DNA from: Actinokineospora xionganensis
GTDB lineage: Bacteria > Actinomycetota > Actinomycetes > Mycobacteriales > Pseudonocardiaceae
Assembly (NCBI RefSeq): GCF_014323725.1
Contig: NZ_JABVED010000002.1
Span: 453,682 to 517,681, forward strand
Direction: 5' to 3'
Length of the DNA stretch: 64,000 bases
Part shown: piece after piece, positions 1 through 8,109 of the stretch
How the letters are laid out: every line of letters starts with the position of its first letter
Position numbering within the stretch: position 1 is the stretch's first letter
Notes under the pieces: model-generated
What the model was told of the DNA's origin: nothing
Databases searched by the model: none
What the model saw: only the letters and a program-made list of their open reading frames with translations
Position numbers and translations under genes: made by a program

Positions 1-1
1 G

Positions 2-484
2 CACGACGCCTGCCTGGCGCTGCTGCCGCTGGTCGGGGTGTGGCGCGGTGAGGGCGAGGTCGTCTACCCCACGATCGAGGGGCCATACAAGTTCGGCCAG
101 CAGGTCACCTTCGCCCACGACGGCAGGCCGTTCCTGTTCTACGAGGCGCGGTCCTGGCTGCTCGACGACGAAGGCAAGGTCATCCGGCCCGCCGCCCGGG
201 AAACCGGTTTCTGGCGGCCGCAGGCCGACGACACCATCGAGGTCCTGCTGACGCACTCGTCGGGCATCCTCGAGCTGTACTACGGCACCCCGCGCACGCA
301 GACGTCGTGGGAGATCGGCACCGACCTGGTCAGCCGGACCGCTTCGGCGAAGGACGTCACCGCGGCCAAGCGGCTCTACGGGCTGGTCAACAACGGCGAC
401 CTCGCCTACGTCGAGGAGCGGGCCATGATGGGCCGGCCGATGCAGCCGCACACCTCGGCCTACCTGCAGAGAATCGTCGGCTAG
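2..484 (+). CDS. Nitrobindin-like heme-binding beta-barrel protein (5' end missing)
   Basis: The reading frame is already open at the window edge and ends at TAG 482-484, so only the N-terminus is missing. The visible protein has the WRGEGEVVYP segment, the actinobacterial form of the GxWxGxGxxxYP signature of the FABP-like nitrobindin family (formerly DUF1794). These are small ten-strand barrels that bind ferric heme and react with nitric oxide or peroxynitrite. The GTG at 38 lies inside the signature, since homologous-looking residues (LLPLVGVW) precede it, so it is not the start. In mycobacteria a nitrobindin gene also lies close to the pabC-like and purMF genes, which fits this context. 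Family assignment is good; the biological role is inferred. Confidence 0.85.
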   Translation, partial: HDACLALLPLVGVWRGEGEVVYPTIEGPYKFGQQVTFAHDGRPFLFYEARSWLLDDEGKVIRPAARETGFWRPQADDTIEVLLTHSSGILELYYGTPRTQTSWEIGTDLVSRTASAKDVTAAKRLYGLVNNGDLAYVEERAMMGRPMQPHTSAYLQRIVG

Positions 485-564
485 ATGGTTGGTTCCCGAC
501 TGTCGCCTGGTATCGGCTGGTCCACGGCGGTCGAGACCTGGTGACAGCCGGGAATCAACCATCT
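483..564. repeat. Imperfect 22-bp inverted repeat between nitrobindin and pxpB
   Basis: Bases 483-504 and 543-564 are reverse complements at 20 of 22 positions, separated by 38 bases. The arms have moderate GC and no T-tract follows. The left arm begins inside the nitrobindin stop codon and the right arm runs into the beginning of pxpB. It could act as a terminator or mRNA hairpin, or be the remnant of a small mobile repeat. Confidence 0.7.
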
Positions 565-1179
565 GGGGTGCGGCTGCGGCGGTGCGGCGCGGCCGCGGTC
601 CTGGTGGAGCTGGACTCGCTGACGCAGGTCGCCGCCGCGCGGGCCGCGCTGGCCGACCTTCCCGGCGTCGTCGACCTCGTTCCCGCCGCCCGCACCGTGC
701 TCGTGTCGTTCGCACCGGGGGCCGGTGGGCTCAAGCAGGTCCGCGAACTCCTCGGCCAGACCGATCTGTCGCAGGCGCCCGTCTCGGCTTCCCGGGCCGT
801 GGTCCTGCCGTCCGTGTACGACGGGCCGGACCTGGAGCTGGTCGCCGAGACCGCCGGATTGAGCGTCGAGGACACCATCGTCCTGCACTCCGGCGCCGAG
901 TACACCGTCGCGTTCTGCGGTTTCTCCCCCGGCTTCGCCTACCTGACCGGCCTGCCCGACGCGCTGCGCCAGCCCCGGCTCGACACGCCACGCACCCGGG
1001 TCCCGGTCGGCGCGATCGGCGTGGCGGGCGAGTTCACCGGCGTCTACCCGCGTTCCTCGCCCGGCGGCTGGCGGCTGCTGGGCAGGCTCGCCGACGACGC
1101 CGACCCGCTGTTCGACCCCGCCCGCACCCCGGCGTCACTGCTGGCACCGGGCGACCGAGTCCGCTTCGAGGTGCGATGA
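541..1179 (+). CDS. pxpB: 5-oxoprolinase subunit PxpB (KipI / allophanate hydrolase subunit 1 family)
   Basis: Subunit of the ATP-dependent PxpABC 5-oxoprolinase, which opens cytosolic 5-oxo-L-proline to glutamate. The family core is clear: VAFCGFSPGFAYL around residues 121-133, then TPRTRVPVGAIGVAG, and a C-terminal SPGGWRLLG. Two in-frame GTG codons, 541 and 568, are possible starts. The conserved part begins shortly after 568 and neither has a strong ribosome site, so the N-terminus may be nine residues shorter. Start and stop overlap pxpC in an ATGA arrangement, indicating translational coupling. The partner pxpA is not in the window. The gene start lies in the right arm of an inverted repeat. 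Confidence 0.9.
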   Translation: MTAGNQPSGVRLRRCGAAAVLVELDSLTQVAAARAALADLPGVVDLVPAARTVLVSFAPGAGGLKQVRELLGQTDLSQAPVSASRAVVLPSVYDGPDLELVAETAGLSVEDTIVLHSGAEYTVAFCGFSPGFAYLTGLPDALRQPRLDTPRTRVPVGAIGVAGEFTGVYPRSSPGGWRLLGRLADDADPLFDPARTPASLLAPGDRVRFEVR

Positions 1180-2048
1180 CCAGGGCCGTCACCGTCCTCG
1201 CCACCGGACCGCAGGCTCTGATCCAGGACCTCGGCAGGCCCGGCAACGCGCACCTCGGCGTCGCGCCCTCCGGGGCGCTCGACGAGCCGTCGCTGCGCCT
1301 GGCCAACCGGCTCGCGGGCAACGCGGAGGACGCGGCCGGCATCGAGTCCGTGCTGGGCGGGCTGCGGCTGCGCGCGGAGGGGTCGTGCACGGTGGCGGTG
1401 ACCGGGCCGAGCGTGCCGGTCACGGTCGACGGCCGCGACGCGGGCTCACACGCCCCGGTCCACCTGCGGGCGGGCCAGGTCGTCGAGCTGGGTTCACCGC
1501 GGTCCGGACTGCGTTGCTACGTCGCCGTCTCCGGGGGGATCGAGGTGCCCCCGCAGTTGGGCTCACGGTCGACTGACGTGCTCTCGGGCATCGGCCCGGA
1601 CCCGCTGCGCGCAGGCGACGTGCTGCCGCTGGGAGCGCCGCTGGGCCCGCCGGTCGGCGAGGACGCCGTGCCGCCGCCCAGCCCCGCCGACCACCTGACG
1701 ATCCCGGTCCTGCTCGGCCCGCGCGACGACTGGTTCGCCGACCCGGCAGCCCAGTTCGCGAAGCTGACCTGGGCGGTCTCGCCGGAGAGCAACCGCGTCG
1801 GACTGCGGCTGCTGGGCGACCCGCTGACCCGGGCGCCGGAGTTCGCCGGGCGCGAGCTGACCAGCGAAGCAGTGGTGACCGGGGCGGTCCAGGTGCCTGC
1901 GAACGGCAAGCCGGTGATCTTCCTGGCCGACCACCCCACGACCGGCGGCTACCCGGTGGTCGGCGTGGTCGACCCGCGCAGGCTGCCCGACCTGGCGCAG
2001 GCGCGGCCGGGCACCAAGATCCGCCTGCGGGCGCAGGCCGCTCCGTAG
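1176..2048 (+). CDS. pxpC: 5-oxoprolinase subunit PxpC (KipA / allophanate hydrolase subunit 2 family)
   Basis: A 290-residue protein of the biotin-dependent carboxylase-like AHS2 family, the second subunit of the PxpBC complex. Family features include the N-terminal ATGPQALIQDLGRPG, the YVAVSGGI segment, SNRVGLRL, and the C-terminal DHPTTGGYPVVGVV. Length is normal (KipA is about 330 residues). It starts at ATG 1176 overlapping the pxpB TGA, so the two are co-translated. A short hairpin follows the stop codon and separates it from the convergent pabC-like gene. Confidence 0.9.
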   Translation: MTRAVTVLATGPQALIQDLGRPGNAHLGVAPSGALDEPSLRLANRLAGNAEDAAGIESVLGGLRLRAEGSCTVAVTGPSVPVTVDGRDAGSHAPVHLRAGQVVELGSPRSGLRCYVAVSGGIEVPPQLGSRSTDVLSGIGPDPLRAGDVLPLGAPLGPPVGEDAVPPPSPADHLTIPVLLGPRDDWFADPAAQFAKLTWAVSPESNRVGLRLLGDPLTRAPEFAGRELTSEAVVTGAVQVPANGKPVIFLADHPTTGGYPVVGVVDPRRLPDLAQARPGTKIRLRAQAAP

Positions 2049-2062
2049 CGAATGTCGAACTC

Positions 2063-2082
2063 AGTCGCCGGAAGGGGCGACT
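2063..2082. terminator. Short hairpin between convergent pxpC and pabC-like genes
   Basis: AGTCGCC (2063-2069) pairs with GGCGACT (2076-2082) around a GGAAGG loop. It lies between two gene ends facing each other and could stop transcription from both sides. There is no U-tract, as is common in actinomycetes. Confidence 0.5.
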
Positions 2083-2088
2083 CGCGGG

Positions 2089-2934
2089 TTAGGGGTATTC
2101 GGACTCGTAGAGGGCGCTGAGTTCGGTGTGCAGTTTGACCGAGTCGGGCAGTTCGACGCCGTCAAGCGTGTGCACGCGGGTGACCTTGCGGACGCTGGAG
2201 ACCAGGAACAGGCCCTCGGCGCCCTTGAGTTCGTCGCGGTGGATCGGTTCGGTCCTCGTGGTCCAGCCGGACCGCTCGGCCGCGCGGAACAGGGCGGCCT
2301 GGGTCGTGCCGGGCAGAATGCCGATGGTGGGCGGGGTGGTGCGCATGGTGTCGCCCTCGACCAGCACGATCGACGCCGTGGGGCCCTCGAGGACCGAGCC
2401 GTCGGACGCGATGAAGATCGCCTCGTCGGCGCCGTGCGCCTCTGCGTAGCGCAGAGCGGCCATGTTGAGCGCGTACGACAGCGTCTTCGCGCCGAGCAGC
2501 AGCCAGGGCGCGCGCTCCACAATGGACGGGTCGAACCCCCGGTCCAGAGTGAGCGCCGCGACGCCGCCCTCGCGGTGGGTGAACGTCTTGGGGCCGATGG
2601 TCATGCCCAGGGCGAACGCCGTCGGGCTGCCGTCGCCGAACTCCGGGCCACGCGTGTAGACGAGTTTGAGCGCGAACTCACCGCTGCCGGTCCAGCGGTC
2701 GATCACCGCCTGGGACACCCGTTCCCACGCCGCGAGGTCGGGCGCCGGGAGGTTCAGCATCGCCGCCGACCGGGCCAGCCGGTCGAGGTGCGGGCCGAGC
2801 TCGCGGGGCTGTCCGTCAACCACGAGGACGGTCTCGAAGACGCCGTCACCACGCATCAAGCCGAGGTCGTCCACCCGGATGTGCGGGTGGTCCGCGTCGG
2901 CATGGGTTCCGTCAAGCATCACCAACACGCGCAT
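2089..2934 (-). CDS. pabC: Aminotransferase class IV, aminodeoxychorismate lyase-like
   Basis: A 281-residue PLP enzyme of fold type IV (branched-chain aminotransferase / 4-amino-4-deoxychorismate lyase family). The N-terminus has LGLMRGDGVFET, typical of PabC-like enzymes. The GAKTLSYALNM segment after the middle matches the PLP-phosphate region, and DEAIFIASDGSVLEGPTASI corresponds to the substrate-side loop. PabC releases pyruvate from aminodeoxychorismate to give p-aminobenzoate for folate. Class IV members are hard to separate by sequence alone, so a D-amino-acid or branched-chain aminotransferase remains possible. It is divergent from the nur-ygfZ pair; the folate-binding YgfZ next door makes the folate role attractive. 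Confidence 0.8.
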   Translation of the reverse strand: MRVLVMLDGTHADADHPHIRVDDLGLMRGDGVFETVLVVDGQPRELGPHLDRLARSAAMLNLPAPDLAAWERVSQAVIDRWTGSGEFALKLVYTRGPEFGDGSPTAFALGMTIGPKTFTHREGGVAALTLDRGFDPSIVERAPWLLLGAKTLSYALNMAALRYAEAHGADEAIFIASDGSVLEGPTASIVLVEGDTMRTTPPTIGILPGTTQAALFRAAERSGWTTRTEPIHRDELKGAEGLFLVSSVRKVTRVHTLDGVELPDSVKLHTELSALYESEYP

Positions 2935-2961
2935 GGGCGCACCCTACGCCCGCCGAAGGCC

Positions 2962-2967
2962 TAACAT
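2962..2967 (+). promoter_or_regulatory. Probable -10 element for a leaderless nur transcript
   Basis: TAACAT ends 7 bases before the GTG start at 2975, the spacing expected if transcription begins at or next to the start codon. No Shine-Dalgarno sequence precedes that GTG. No clear -35 was found. Confidence 0.45.
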
Positions 2968-2974
2968 CGGCTGG

Positions 2975-3409
2975 GTGGAGACCCTGGGAAACCGCGAGGA
3001 ACTACGCACGACGCTGCACGAGCGCGGCATGCGCATGACCCCGCAGCGGCAACTGGTCCTCGACGCCCTGATCGAACTCGAGCACGCCACGCCCGAGCAG
3101 GTCTGCCAGCATGTGCAGCGGACCACGCCATCGGTCAACATCACCACGATCTACCGCACGCTGGAGCTGCTGGAGAGTCTCAGCCTGGTCCGCCACACCC
3201 ACCTGGGCCATGGCGCGCCGACCTACTCGGTGCACGAACACCAGCATGTTCACCTGGTCTGCCACCGCTGCGGCCACGTCGACGAGATCCCGCGGTCGAT
3301 GACGGAAGGGCTCGCCGGAACAGTTCGCGACGCCCACGGGTTCGTACTAGACGCAAGCCATCTCGCCCTGTCCGGTATCTGCCGCACCTGCAACCAGGAG
3401 TCCACGTGA
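2975..3409 (+). CDS. nur: Fur-family metal regulator, Nur-like
   Basis: A 144-residue cytosolic repressor of the Fur family. The N-terminal winged helix shows RGMRMTPQRQLVLDAL and the recognition helix region NITTIYRTLELLESL. The LGHGAPTYSV stretch, the His-rich HEHQHVHLVC segment, CHRCG and the C-terminal CRTC supply metal-binding ligands. From memory, the run of TPQRQLVLDA, LEHATP, YRTLELLE and HLGHGAPTY is closer to Streptomyces Nur, the nickel-responsive Fur protein, than to FurA or Zur. That suggests nickel, but the metal is not proven. The start is a GTG that appears leaderless. The stop overlaps the ygfZ start (GTGA), so both are one operon. Confidence 0.8.
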   Translation: METLGNREELRTTLHERGMRMTPQRQLVLDALIELEHATPEQVCQHVQRTTPSVNITTIYRTLELLESLSLVRHTHLGHGAPTYSVHEHQHVHLVCHRCGHVDEIPRSMTEGLAGTVRDAHGFVLDASHLALSGICRTCNQEST

Positions 3410-4518
3410 CACCTCGCTCGCCGATTCTCGACCTGCCCGGGGCCATCCCCCCGCCGGACGAGGCGGTCGACTCGGGCGTCGCCTGGCACTGGGGCGACCC
3501 GTTCGCCGAGCAGCGGGCCGCCGCCCGCAAGGTCGCCGTCGTCGACCGGTCGCACCGCGAGGTCATCGCGGTCCCGGGCGAGGAGCGACTGGCCTGGCTG
3601 CACCTGGTCATCTCCCAACACGTCACCGCGCTGGCCGACGGCGCGGGCACCGAGGCGCTCGTGCTCGACAGCCAGGGCCGGGTCGACGCGCACATGCTGC
3701 TCGCCCACGCGGGCGACACCGTGTGGATCGACACCGAGCGCGGCGCGGGGGCCTCCGGCGCGCGCGGCGGGCAGGTGTCGCTGCTGGAGTACTTCCAGCA
3801 GATGGTCTTCTGGTCAAAGGTCGAGCCGCGGGACGCCAGCGCCGAGCGTGCGGTCCTGTCGCTGGTCGGCCCGGAGACCCCGGAGCTGCTGGAGCGGGTC
3901 GGACTGCCCGTCCCGGCGGGCGAGTACGCCGTCGCGCAAGGCACCGATGTCGTCGTCCGCCGGATGCCGTGGCCCGGCCATGACGCCGCCGACCTGCTGG
4001 TTCCCCGGGCGGAGTTGGTCGCTTGGTGGACCAAGCTGACCGACGCGGGCGCGCGCCCGATGGGCACGTTCGGCTTCGAGGCGCTGCGCGTGGAGTCGGG
4101 CAAGCCCCGGCTCGGCGTCGACACCGACGAGAAGACGATCCCGCACGAGGTCAACTGGGTGCCGTCGGCCGCGCACGTGGCCAAGGGCTGCTACCGCGGC
4201 CAGGAGACGGTGTCCAAGGTCCACAACGTCGGCAGGCCGCCGCGCCGAATGCTGCTGCTGCACCTCGACGGCAGCGCCGACGCCCTGCCCGAGACCGGCG
4301 CCGCGGTCCGCAGCGGCGAGAAGGTCGTCGGCCGGGTCGGCTCGGTCGCCCAGCACCACGAGCTTGGCCCGATCGCGCTCGCCCTGCTGAAGCGGTCCGT
4401 CGGGGCCGGGGCCGAGCTGGTCGCGGGCGAGTCCACCCAGGCCTCGGTCGACCCGGACTCCATCCCGCCGGACACCCCCGCGCTGGGCCGAGTGGCGGCT
4501 CAGGGCCTGCGGCATTAA
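3406..4518 (+). CDS. ygfZ: Folate-binding protein YgfZ/GcvT-like
   Basis: A 370-residue protein of the YgfZ family, tetrahydrofolate-dependent helpers for assembly or repair of iron-sulfur clusters, related to the glycine-cleavage T protein. The diagnostic KGCYRGQE motif with its redox cysteine is at about residues 263-270, preceded by GTFGFEALRVESGKPR and TIPHEVNW as expected. The length equals that of mycobacterial homologues. The start is GTG 3406, overlapping the nur stop, so translation is coupled to the upstream regulator. Confidence 0.9.
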   Translation: MTPRSPILDLPGAIPPPDEAVDSGVAWHWGDPFAEQRAAARKVAVVDRSHREVIAVPGEERLAWLHLVISQHVTALADGAGTEALVLDSQGRVDAHMLLAHAGDTVWIDTERGAGASGARGGQVSLLEYFQQMVFWSKVEPRDASAERAVLSLVGPETPELLERVGLPVPAGEYAVAQGTDVVVRRMPWPGHDAADLLVPRAELVAWWTKLTDAGARPMGTFGFEALRVESGKPRLGVDTDEKTIPHEVNWVPSAAHVAKGCYRGQETVSKVHNVGRPPRRMLLLHLDGSADALPETGAAVRSGEKVVGRVGSVAQHHELGPIALALLKRSVGAGAELVAGESTQASVDPDSIPPDTPALGRVAAQGLRH

Positions 4519-4552
4519 GGCAAGCGGGGCCCGGTATGCCAGGATCGGCGCC

Positions 4553-5383
4553 ATGTCGACATCTCCGGGCACGTTGATCACGGTCGCCCCGACCGGTGCC
4601 GAGCACGCCAAATCCGACGTGCCGAACCTGCCGGTCACCCTGGACGAGCTCGTCGCCACCGCACGCGACTGTGAGCGCGTCGGCGCCGCGATGATCCACA
4701 TCCACATCCGCGACGACGACGCCAAGCCGTCACTGGACCTGCAACGACTCAAGGACACGGTCGCGGCCGTGCGGGAGAGCACGAACCTCATCGTGCAGCT
4801 CTCCACCGGCGGCGCGGTGACCGATCCCGAGGAGCACCGCCTGCGCGTGCTCGACGCGATGCCGGACTCGGCGTCGTGCTCGATGGGCACGCTCAACTTC
4901 GGCGACGACGTGTTCCTCAACCGCTGGGACTTCATCGTCGAGCTGCACAAGCGGATGCGGGACCGGGGCATCGTCCCCGAGTACGAGATCTTCGACCTCG
5001 GCCACCTCACCGCCCTGCGCAGGCTGCTCGACCAGCACGGTCTGCCCGCGGGCGGCCACGTGCACCTCGACCTGGTGATGGGTGTGCCCGGCGGCATGCC
5101 CGGCGACGTCGAGACGTTCGCCGCGGCGCTGCGGCTGATCCCCGAGGGCGCCACTTTCTCCGCGACCGGCGTCGGCCGCTCGACTCTGCCGATCCTGTTC
5201 GCCGCGCTGTCGGCGGGCGGGCACGTGCGGGTCGGGATGGAGGACACCGTCTCCTACGCGCGGGGCGAACGGGTCAAGGACAACGCCCAGTTGGTCGCAC
5301 GCGCGTCCGGCCTCGCGCGGATCGCCCAGCGGCCGCCGATCAAGCCCGATGACGCGCGAGTGCTGCTCGGGGTGACAAGCTAG
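4553..5383 (+). CDS. BKACE (beta-keto acid cleavage enzyme) family protein
   Basis: A 276-residue TIM-barrel protein of the DUF849/BKACE family. Members are zinc enzymes that cleave a beta-keto acid with acetyl-CoA to acetoacetate and a CoA ester; 3-keto-5-aminohexanoate cleavage enzyme is the model. The first metal-binding strand is MIHIHIRDDDAKPSLD, with two histidines. STGG, the EYEIFDLGHL segment, HLDLVMGVPGG, and the C-terminal RVGMEDTVSY with its conserved ED pair complete the active site. The substrate cannot be read from sequence. It stands alone between ygfZ and rsiG. Confidence 0.85.
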   Translation: MSTSPGTLITVAPTGAEHAKSDVPNLPVTLDELVATARDCERVGAAMIHIHIRDDDAKPSLDLQRLKDTVAAVRESTNLIVQLSTGGAVTDPEEHRLRVLDAMPDSASCSMGTLNFGDDVFLNRWDFIVELHKRMRDRGIVPEYEIFDLGHLTALRRLLDQHGLPAGGHVHLDLVMGVPGGMPGDVETFAAALRLIPEGATFSATGVGRSTLPILFAALSAGGHVRVGMEDTVSYARGERVKDNAQLVARASGLARIAQRPPIKPDDARVLLGVTS

Positions 5384-5441
5384 GCAGTGATAGCTGGGCG
5401 CAGATATGGCGGCGAGGCACTATTTATCGGAGGATGTGCGC

Positions 5442-6011
5442 GTGATCGAAGTCCGCCCCGGTGGGCGCAGGCGCATCGACCGAGTCCTGTCGCCTGACTA
5501 TGTCGAGAATCTCGACCAGCTCGACCTCGTCGAGGTCCGAGCGCGGCGCGACGACGCCGCGCAGGAGGAGACCGACCTCTCCTACATGCGCAGACTGCTA
5601 CACGGGCGGATCGACATCGTCAAGGCCGAGCAGAAGCGCCGGGCCACGGGCGGGTCGCAGTCGGTCGTCGACCAGCTCGCCGCGATCCTCGCCGACAACG
5701 CGGTGGGCCCGGCGATGGGCTCCGGCCGCTACCAGACCTTGGAGCCCTCCCGCGCCGAGGCGCACCGCAGGCACGTCGAGGCCCTGGTCTCCGACGCCGA
5801 CCTGACCGATGTCGTGTCCCTGCCCGACGAGCGCCTCGACCTCGCCCTGCGGACCTACCAGGCCGAAGAGGCCTCGGTCTCGCAGCGGCGGCGGCAGGTG
5901 CAGGTGGTGATGGACCTGCTGAACGAGCAGATCGGCAGCCGCTACCGGGCCGGGAGCGCTTCGGTCGACGATCTCCTGGCCGCCGAACGTGCGAAGCGAG
6001 AGCCCAGCTGA
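5442..6011 (+). CDS. rsiG: RsiG-type c-di-GMP-dependent anti-sigma factor
   Basis: A 189-residue, mostly helical protein. In Streptomyces RsiG sequesters the flagellar-type sigma WhiG only when loaded with c-di-GMP, using two E(x3)S(x2)R(x3)Q(x3)D motifs. The second motif is exact here: E143, S147, R150, Q154, D158. The first is E43, S47, R50, then H54 where Q is expected, then D58. The GTG at 5442 is chosen because GGAGG lies at 5429-5433 with an 8-base spacing; an upstream ATG at 5406 without a good ribosome site would add 12 residues. Its stop overlaps the asparaginase start region. No whiG gene is in the window. A PAS-GGDEF-EAL protein that could set c-di-GMP levels is encoded at 22.4-24.5 kb. 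Confidence 0.87.
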   Translation: MIEVRPGGRRRIDRVLSPDYVENLDQLDLVEVRARRDDAAQEETDLSYMRRLLHGRIDIVKAEQKRRATGGSQSVVDQLAAILADNAVGPAMGSGRYQTLEPSRAEAHRRHVEALVSDADLTDVVSLPDERLDLALRTYQAEEASVSQRRRQVQVVMDLLNEQIGSRYRAGSASVDDLLAAERAKREPS

Positions 6012-6970
6012 ATCCCGTACTGGTCGAAGTCCTCCGCTCCGGGTTCGTGGAATCCGTGCACCGCGGCTCTTTGGTGGTGCTCGATCCGGACGGCGAGATC
6101 CTCCTTGCCTTGGGCGAAGTCCGGGAGCCGGTATTCACCCGCTCCTGCAACAAGCCACTCCAGGGCCTCGGCCTGCTGCGCGCGGGCCTAGACCTCCCTG
6201 ACGACGCCGACCTCGCCGTCGGCTGCGCGTCGCACAGCGGTGAGGCCGAGCACGTGGAGCAGGTCCTCGGCATCCTGGGCAAGAACGGCCTGACAGAGTC
6301 CGACCTCGGCTGCCCGCCTGACTGGCCGCTCAACCAGGCCGCCCGCAACCGCGTGATCGCCGGTGGCGGCGGCAAGCGGTCGGCGGCGATGAACTGCTCG
6401 GGCAAACACGCGGCGATGCTGGCCACCAGCGTCCAACTCGGCTGGGACGTCCGGTCCTACCTGGACCCGGACCACCCCGCCCAGGCCGCGATCGCCGAGA
6501 CCGTCGCCGAGATGACCGGTGAGGACATCAGCACCATCGGCGTCGACGGCTGCGGCGCGCCCCTGTTCGCGCTGACCTTGGAAGGCCTGGCCACCGGCTA
6601 CCGCGGGCTGGTCCTGGCCGAACCCGGCACCCGCAGGCGCCGGGTGGCCGACGCGATGCGGGCGCACTCACACCTCGTCGGCGGCACCGACCGCGATGAC
6701 ACGGAACTGATGCAGGCCATCCCCGGCGTCCTGGTCAAGGGCGGCGCGGAGGGCGTGCACGCGATGGTGTTGGCGGACGGCACGTCGGCCGCGCTGAAGA
6801 TCGACGACGGTGCCCCGCGGCCCCGCACCCCGCTGCTGGTCGGCGTCCTACGGGCGCTGGGCTACGACGCACCGGAACTGGCCGACATGGCTGAGCGGGA
6901 AATTCTGGGTGGTGGGGTCCCGGTTGGCTCAGCCCGCCTGCGCCCGGGCCTGCTGGATGACTTGGGCTGA
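6008..6970 (+). CDS. Asparaginase, type II actinobacterial family (PF06089)
   Basis: A protein of about 320 residues that belongs to the asparaginase II family, predicted to hydrolyse L-asparagine to aspartate and ammonia. It has the HRGSLVVLDPDGEI opening, SCNKPLQ, GCASHSGE, MNCSGKHAAML and VDGCGAPLFAL, all typical blocks. The N-terminus is odd: homologues usually begin close to NPVLVEVLRSGFVES, but the first ATG, GTG or TTG in frame is GTG 6047, which would remove 13 of these residues. A CTG at 6008 overlaps the rsiG TGA (CTGA) exactly where a start is expected, so a CTG start with translational coupling is proposed. Confidence 0.85.
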   Translation: MNPVLVEVLRSGFVESVHRGSLVVLDPDGEILLALGEVREPVFTRSCNKPLQGLGLLRAGLDLPDDADLAVGCASHSGEAEHVEQVLGILGKNGLTESDLGCPPDWPLNQAARNRVIAGGGGKRSAAMNCSGKHAAMLATSVQLGWDVRSYLDPDHPAQAAIAETVAEMTGEDISTIGVDGCGAPLFALTLEGLATGYRGLVLAEPGTRRRRVADAMRAHSHLVGGTDRDDTELMQAIPGVLVKGGAEGVHAMVLADGTSAALKIDDGAPRPRTPLLVGVLRALGYDAPELADMAEREILGGGVPVGSARLRPGLLDDLG

Positions 6971-7030
6971 TCCGTCTCGGGGCGGACTTGGGCTTCGGGT
7001 GCCCGTTGGATCGGCTCGTGCGTTTGTGGG

Positions 7031-7915
7031 CTAGTTGAAGCGCTCCCGAATAGCCATCCCCGCCCAGAAGTCCCGAAGCTTCGTGAACCGCTCCGCGACC
7101 TCCTCGGCGTCCGAGGCCTCGATAGCGTCCAAGATTCCGTTCACGTCATCGGCAGACGTGTCCTCAAGCAGTTCCTCATCGGAAAACAGCTGCACCAGCC
7201 CGCCGTAGTCCAGCTCGACGGCCGACCCCTCATCGAAGTTCTCCAGCCAGGCCGCGGTGTCGATCAACACCCGCGTGGGACCGGCTTCCCCGAACGTCTG
7301 CTCGGCGAGAGTCGCCGCCCGCTCGATGCGCCGCCGGGCGTCGCCCATGGCCACCCGCCAGAACACCTGCCGCCGCGGGTCGTCGCGGGGTGCCACGACC
7401 ACGTGTCGGTGGGCGGGGTCGACCAGGGAGAACCACGGCAGCGGGACCGTCCACGTCGTCGAGACGATGTGGACCGACCCGTTGGGCTGCTCGCCCAGGA
7501 TGTGGGCGGCGCGGGCCCGCAGGCGCTCCGGGGAGTCCGACAGCATCGCCGCCCGCAGCATCGGCGTGGACGTCTCCAGGAAGCCCATGAGGGCCGCCGC
7601 GGACCGCGCGCGGACGTCCATCGGGCACACGAGCGGACCGGGCCCCACGGTGGCTTCCGCGCAGTGCACCTCGGCCGGGTCGATCACCAGGACATCGCGG
7701 ACCGAACTCGGGGTCGGCCTGCCATCGCGCAGTTCGCCGGGAAGGGCGGCGTTGGCGAGTTGTGATCGGAACCACACCTCGCGTTCGCGGATGCCCGCCC
7801 GGGCGTGTTCGACCGCGCCGTCCTCGATCACGGCGCGAAGCAAATCCCCCAGTGATCCACCGAAAGCGGACAGCGGCTCGTACACCCGGAGGTAGGCGAC
7901 GAACGGACGAGGCAC
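7031..7915 (-). CDS. Conserved actinobacterial protein of unknown function
   Basis: A 294-residue soluble protein without signal peptide or membrane segment. It opens with RPFVAYLRVYEPLSAFGG and has a middle part VVVAPRDDPRRQVFWRVAMGDAR. The C-terminus is acidic and helical (SDEELLEDTSADDVNGILDA) and ends FWAGMAIRERFN. I do not recognise a catalytic motif. The start is GTG 7915, giving the VPRPFVAYLR N-terminus. It lies between asparaginase and the divergent DUF3073 gene, in the part of the window that keeps the mycobacterial-like gene order, so it is probably vertically inherited. Confidence 0.75.
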   Translation of the reverse strand: MPRPFVAYLRVYEPLSAFGGSLGDLLRAVIEDGAVEHARAGIREREVWFRSQLANAALPGELRDGRPTPSSVRDVLVIDPAEVHCAEATVGPGPLVCPMDVRARSAAALMGFLETSTPMLRAAMLSDSPERLRARAAHILGEQPNGSVHIVSTTWTVPLPWFSLVDPAHRHVVVAPRDDPRRQVFWRVAMGDARRRIERAATLAEQTFGEAGPTRVLIDTAAWLENFDEGSAVELDYGGLVQLFSDEELLEDTSADDVNGILDAIEASDAEEVAERFTKLRDFWAGMAIRERFN

Positions 7916-8109
7916 GCGCTCATGGTTTCACGGACCGTGGCGATCGACGCCCTTGGGAGAGTGTTCGGCGGGGTGTCGGGTTCTGCACACCATGCCGCGT
8001 CGCATCGAACCCCTTCGGCACGGTACGGTAGTTACCAGGAATCAACTGTCGACATCTACGGGGCCGCCGTTCCCCCGGCCGCCCCGTCACTGTGCGAGGG
8101 GGTCGAGCC

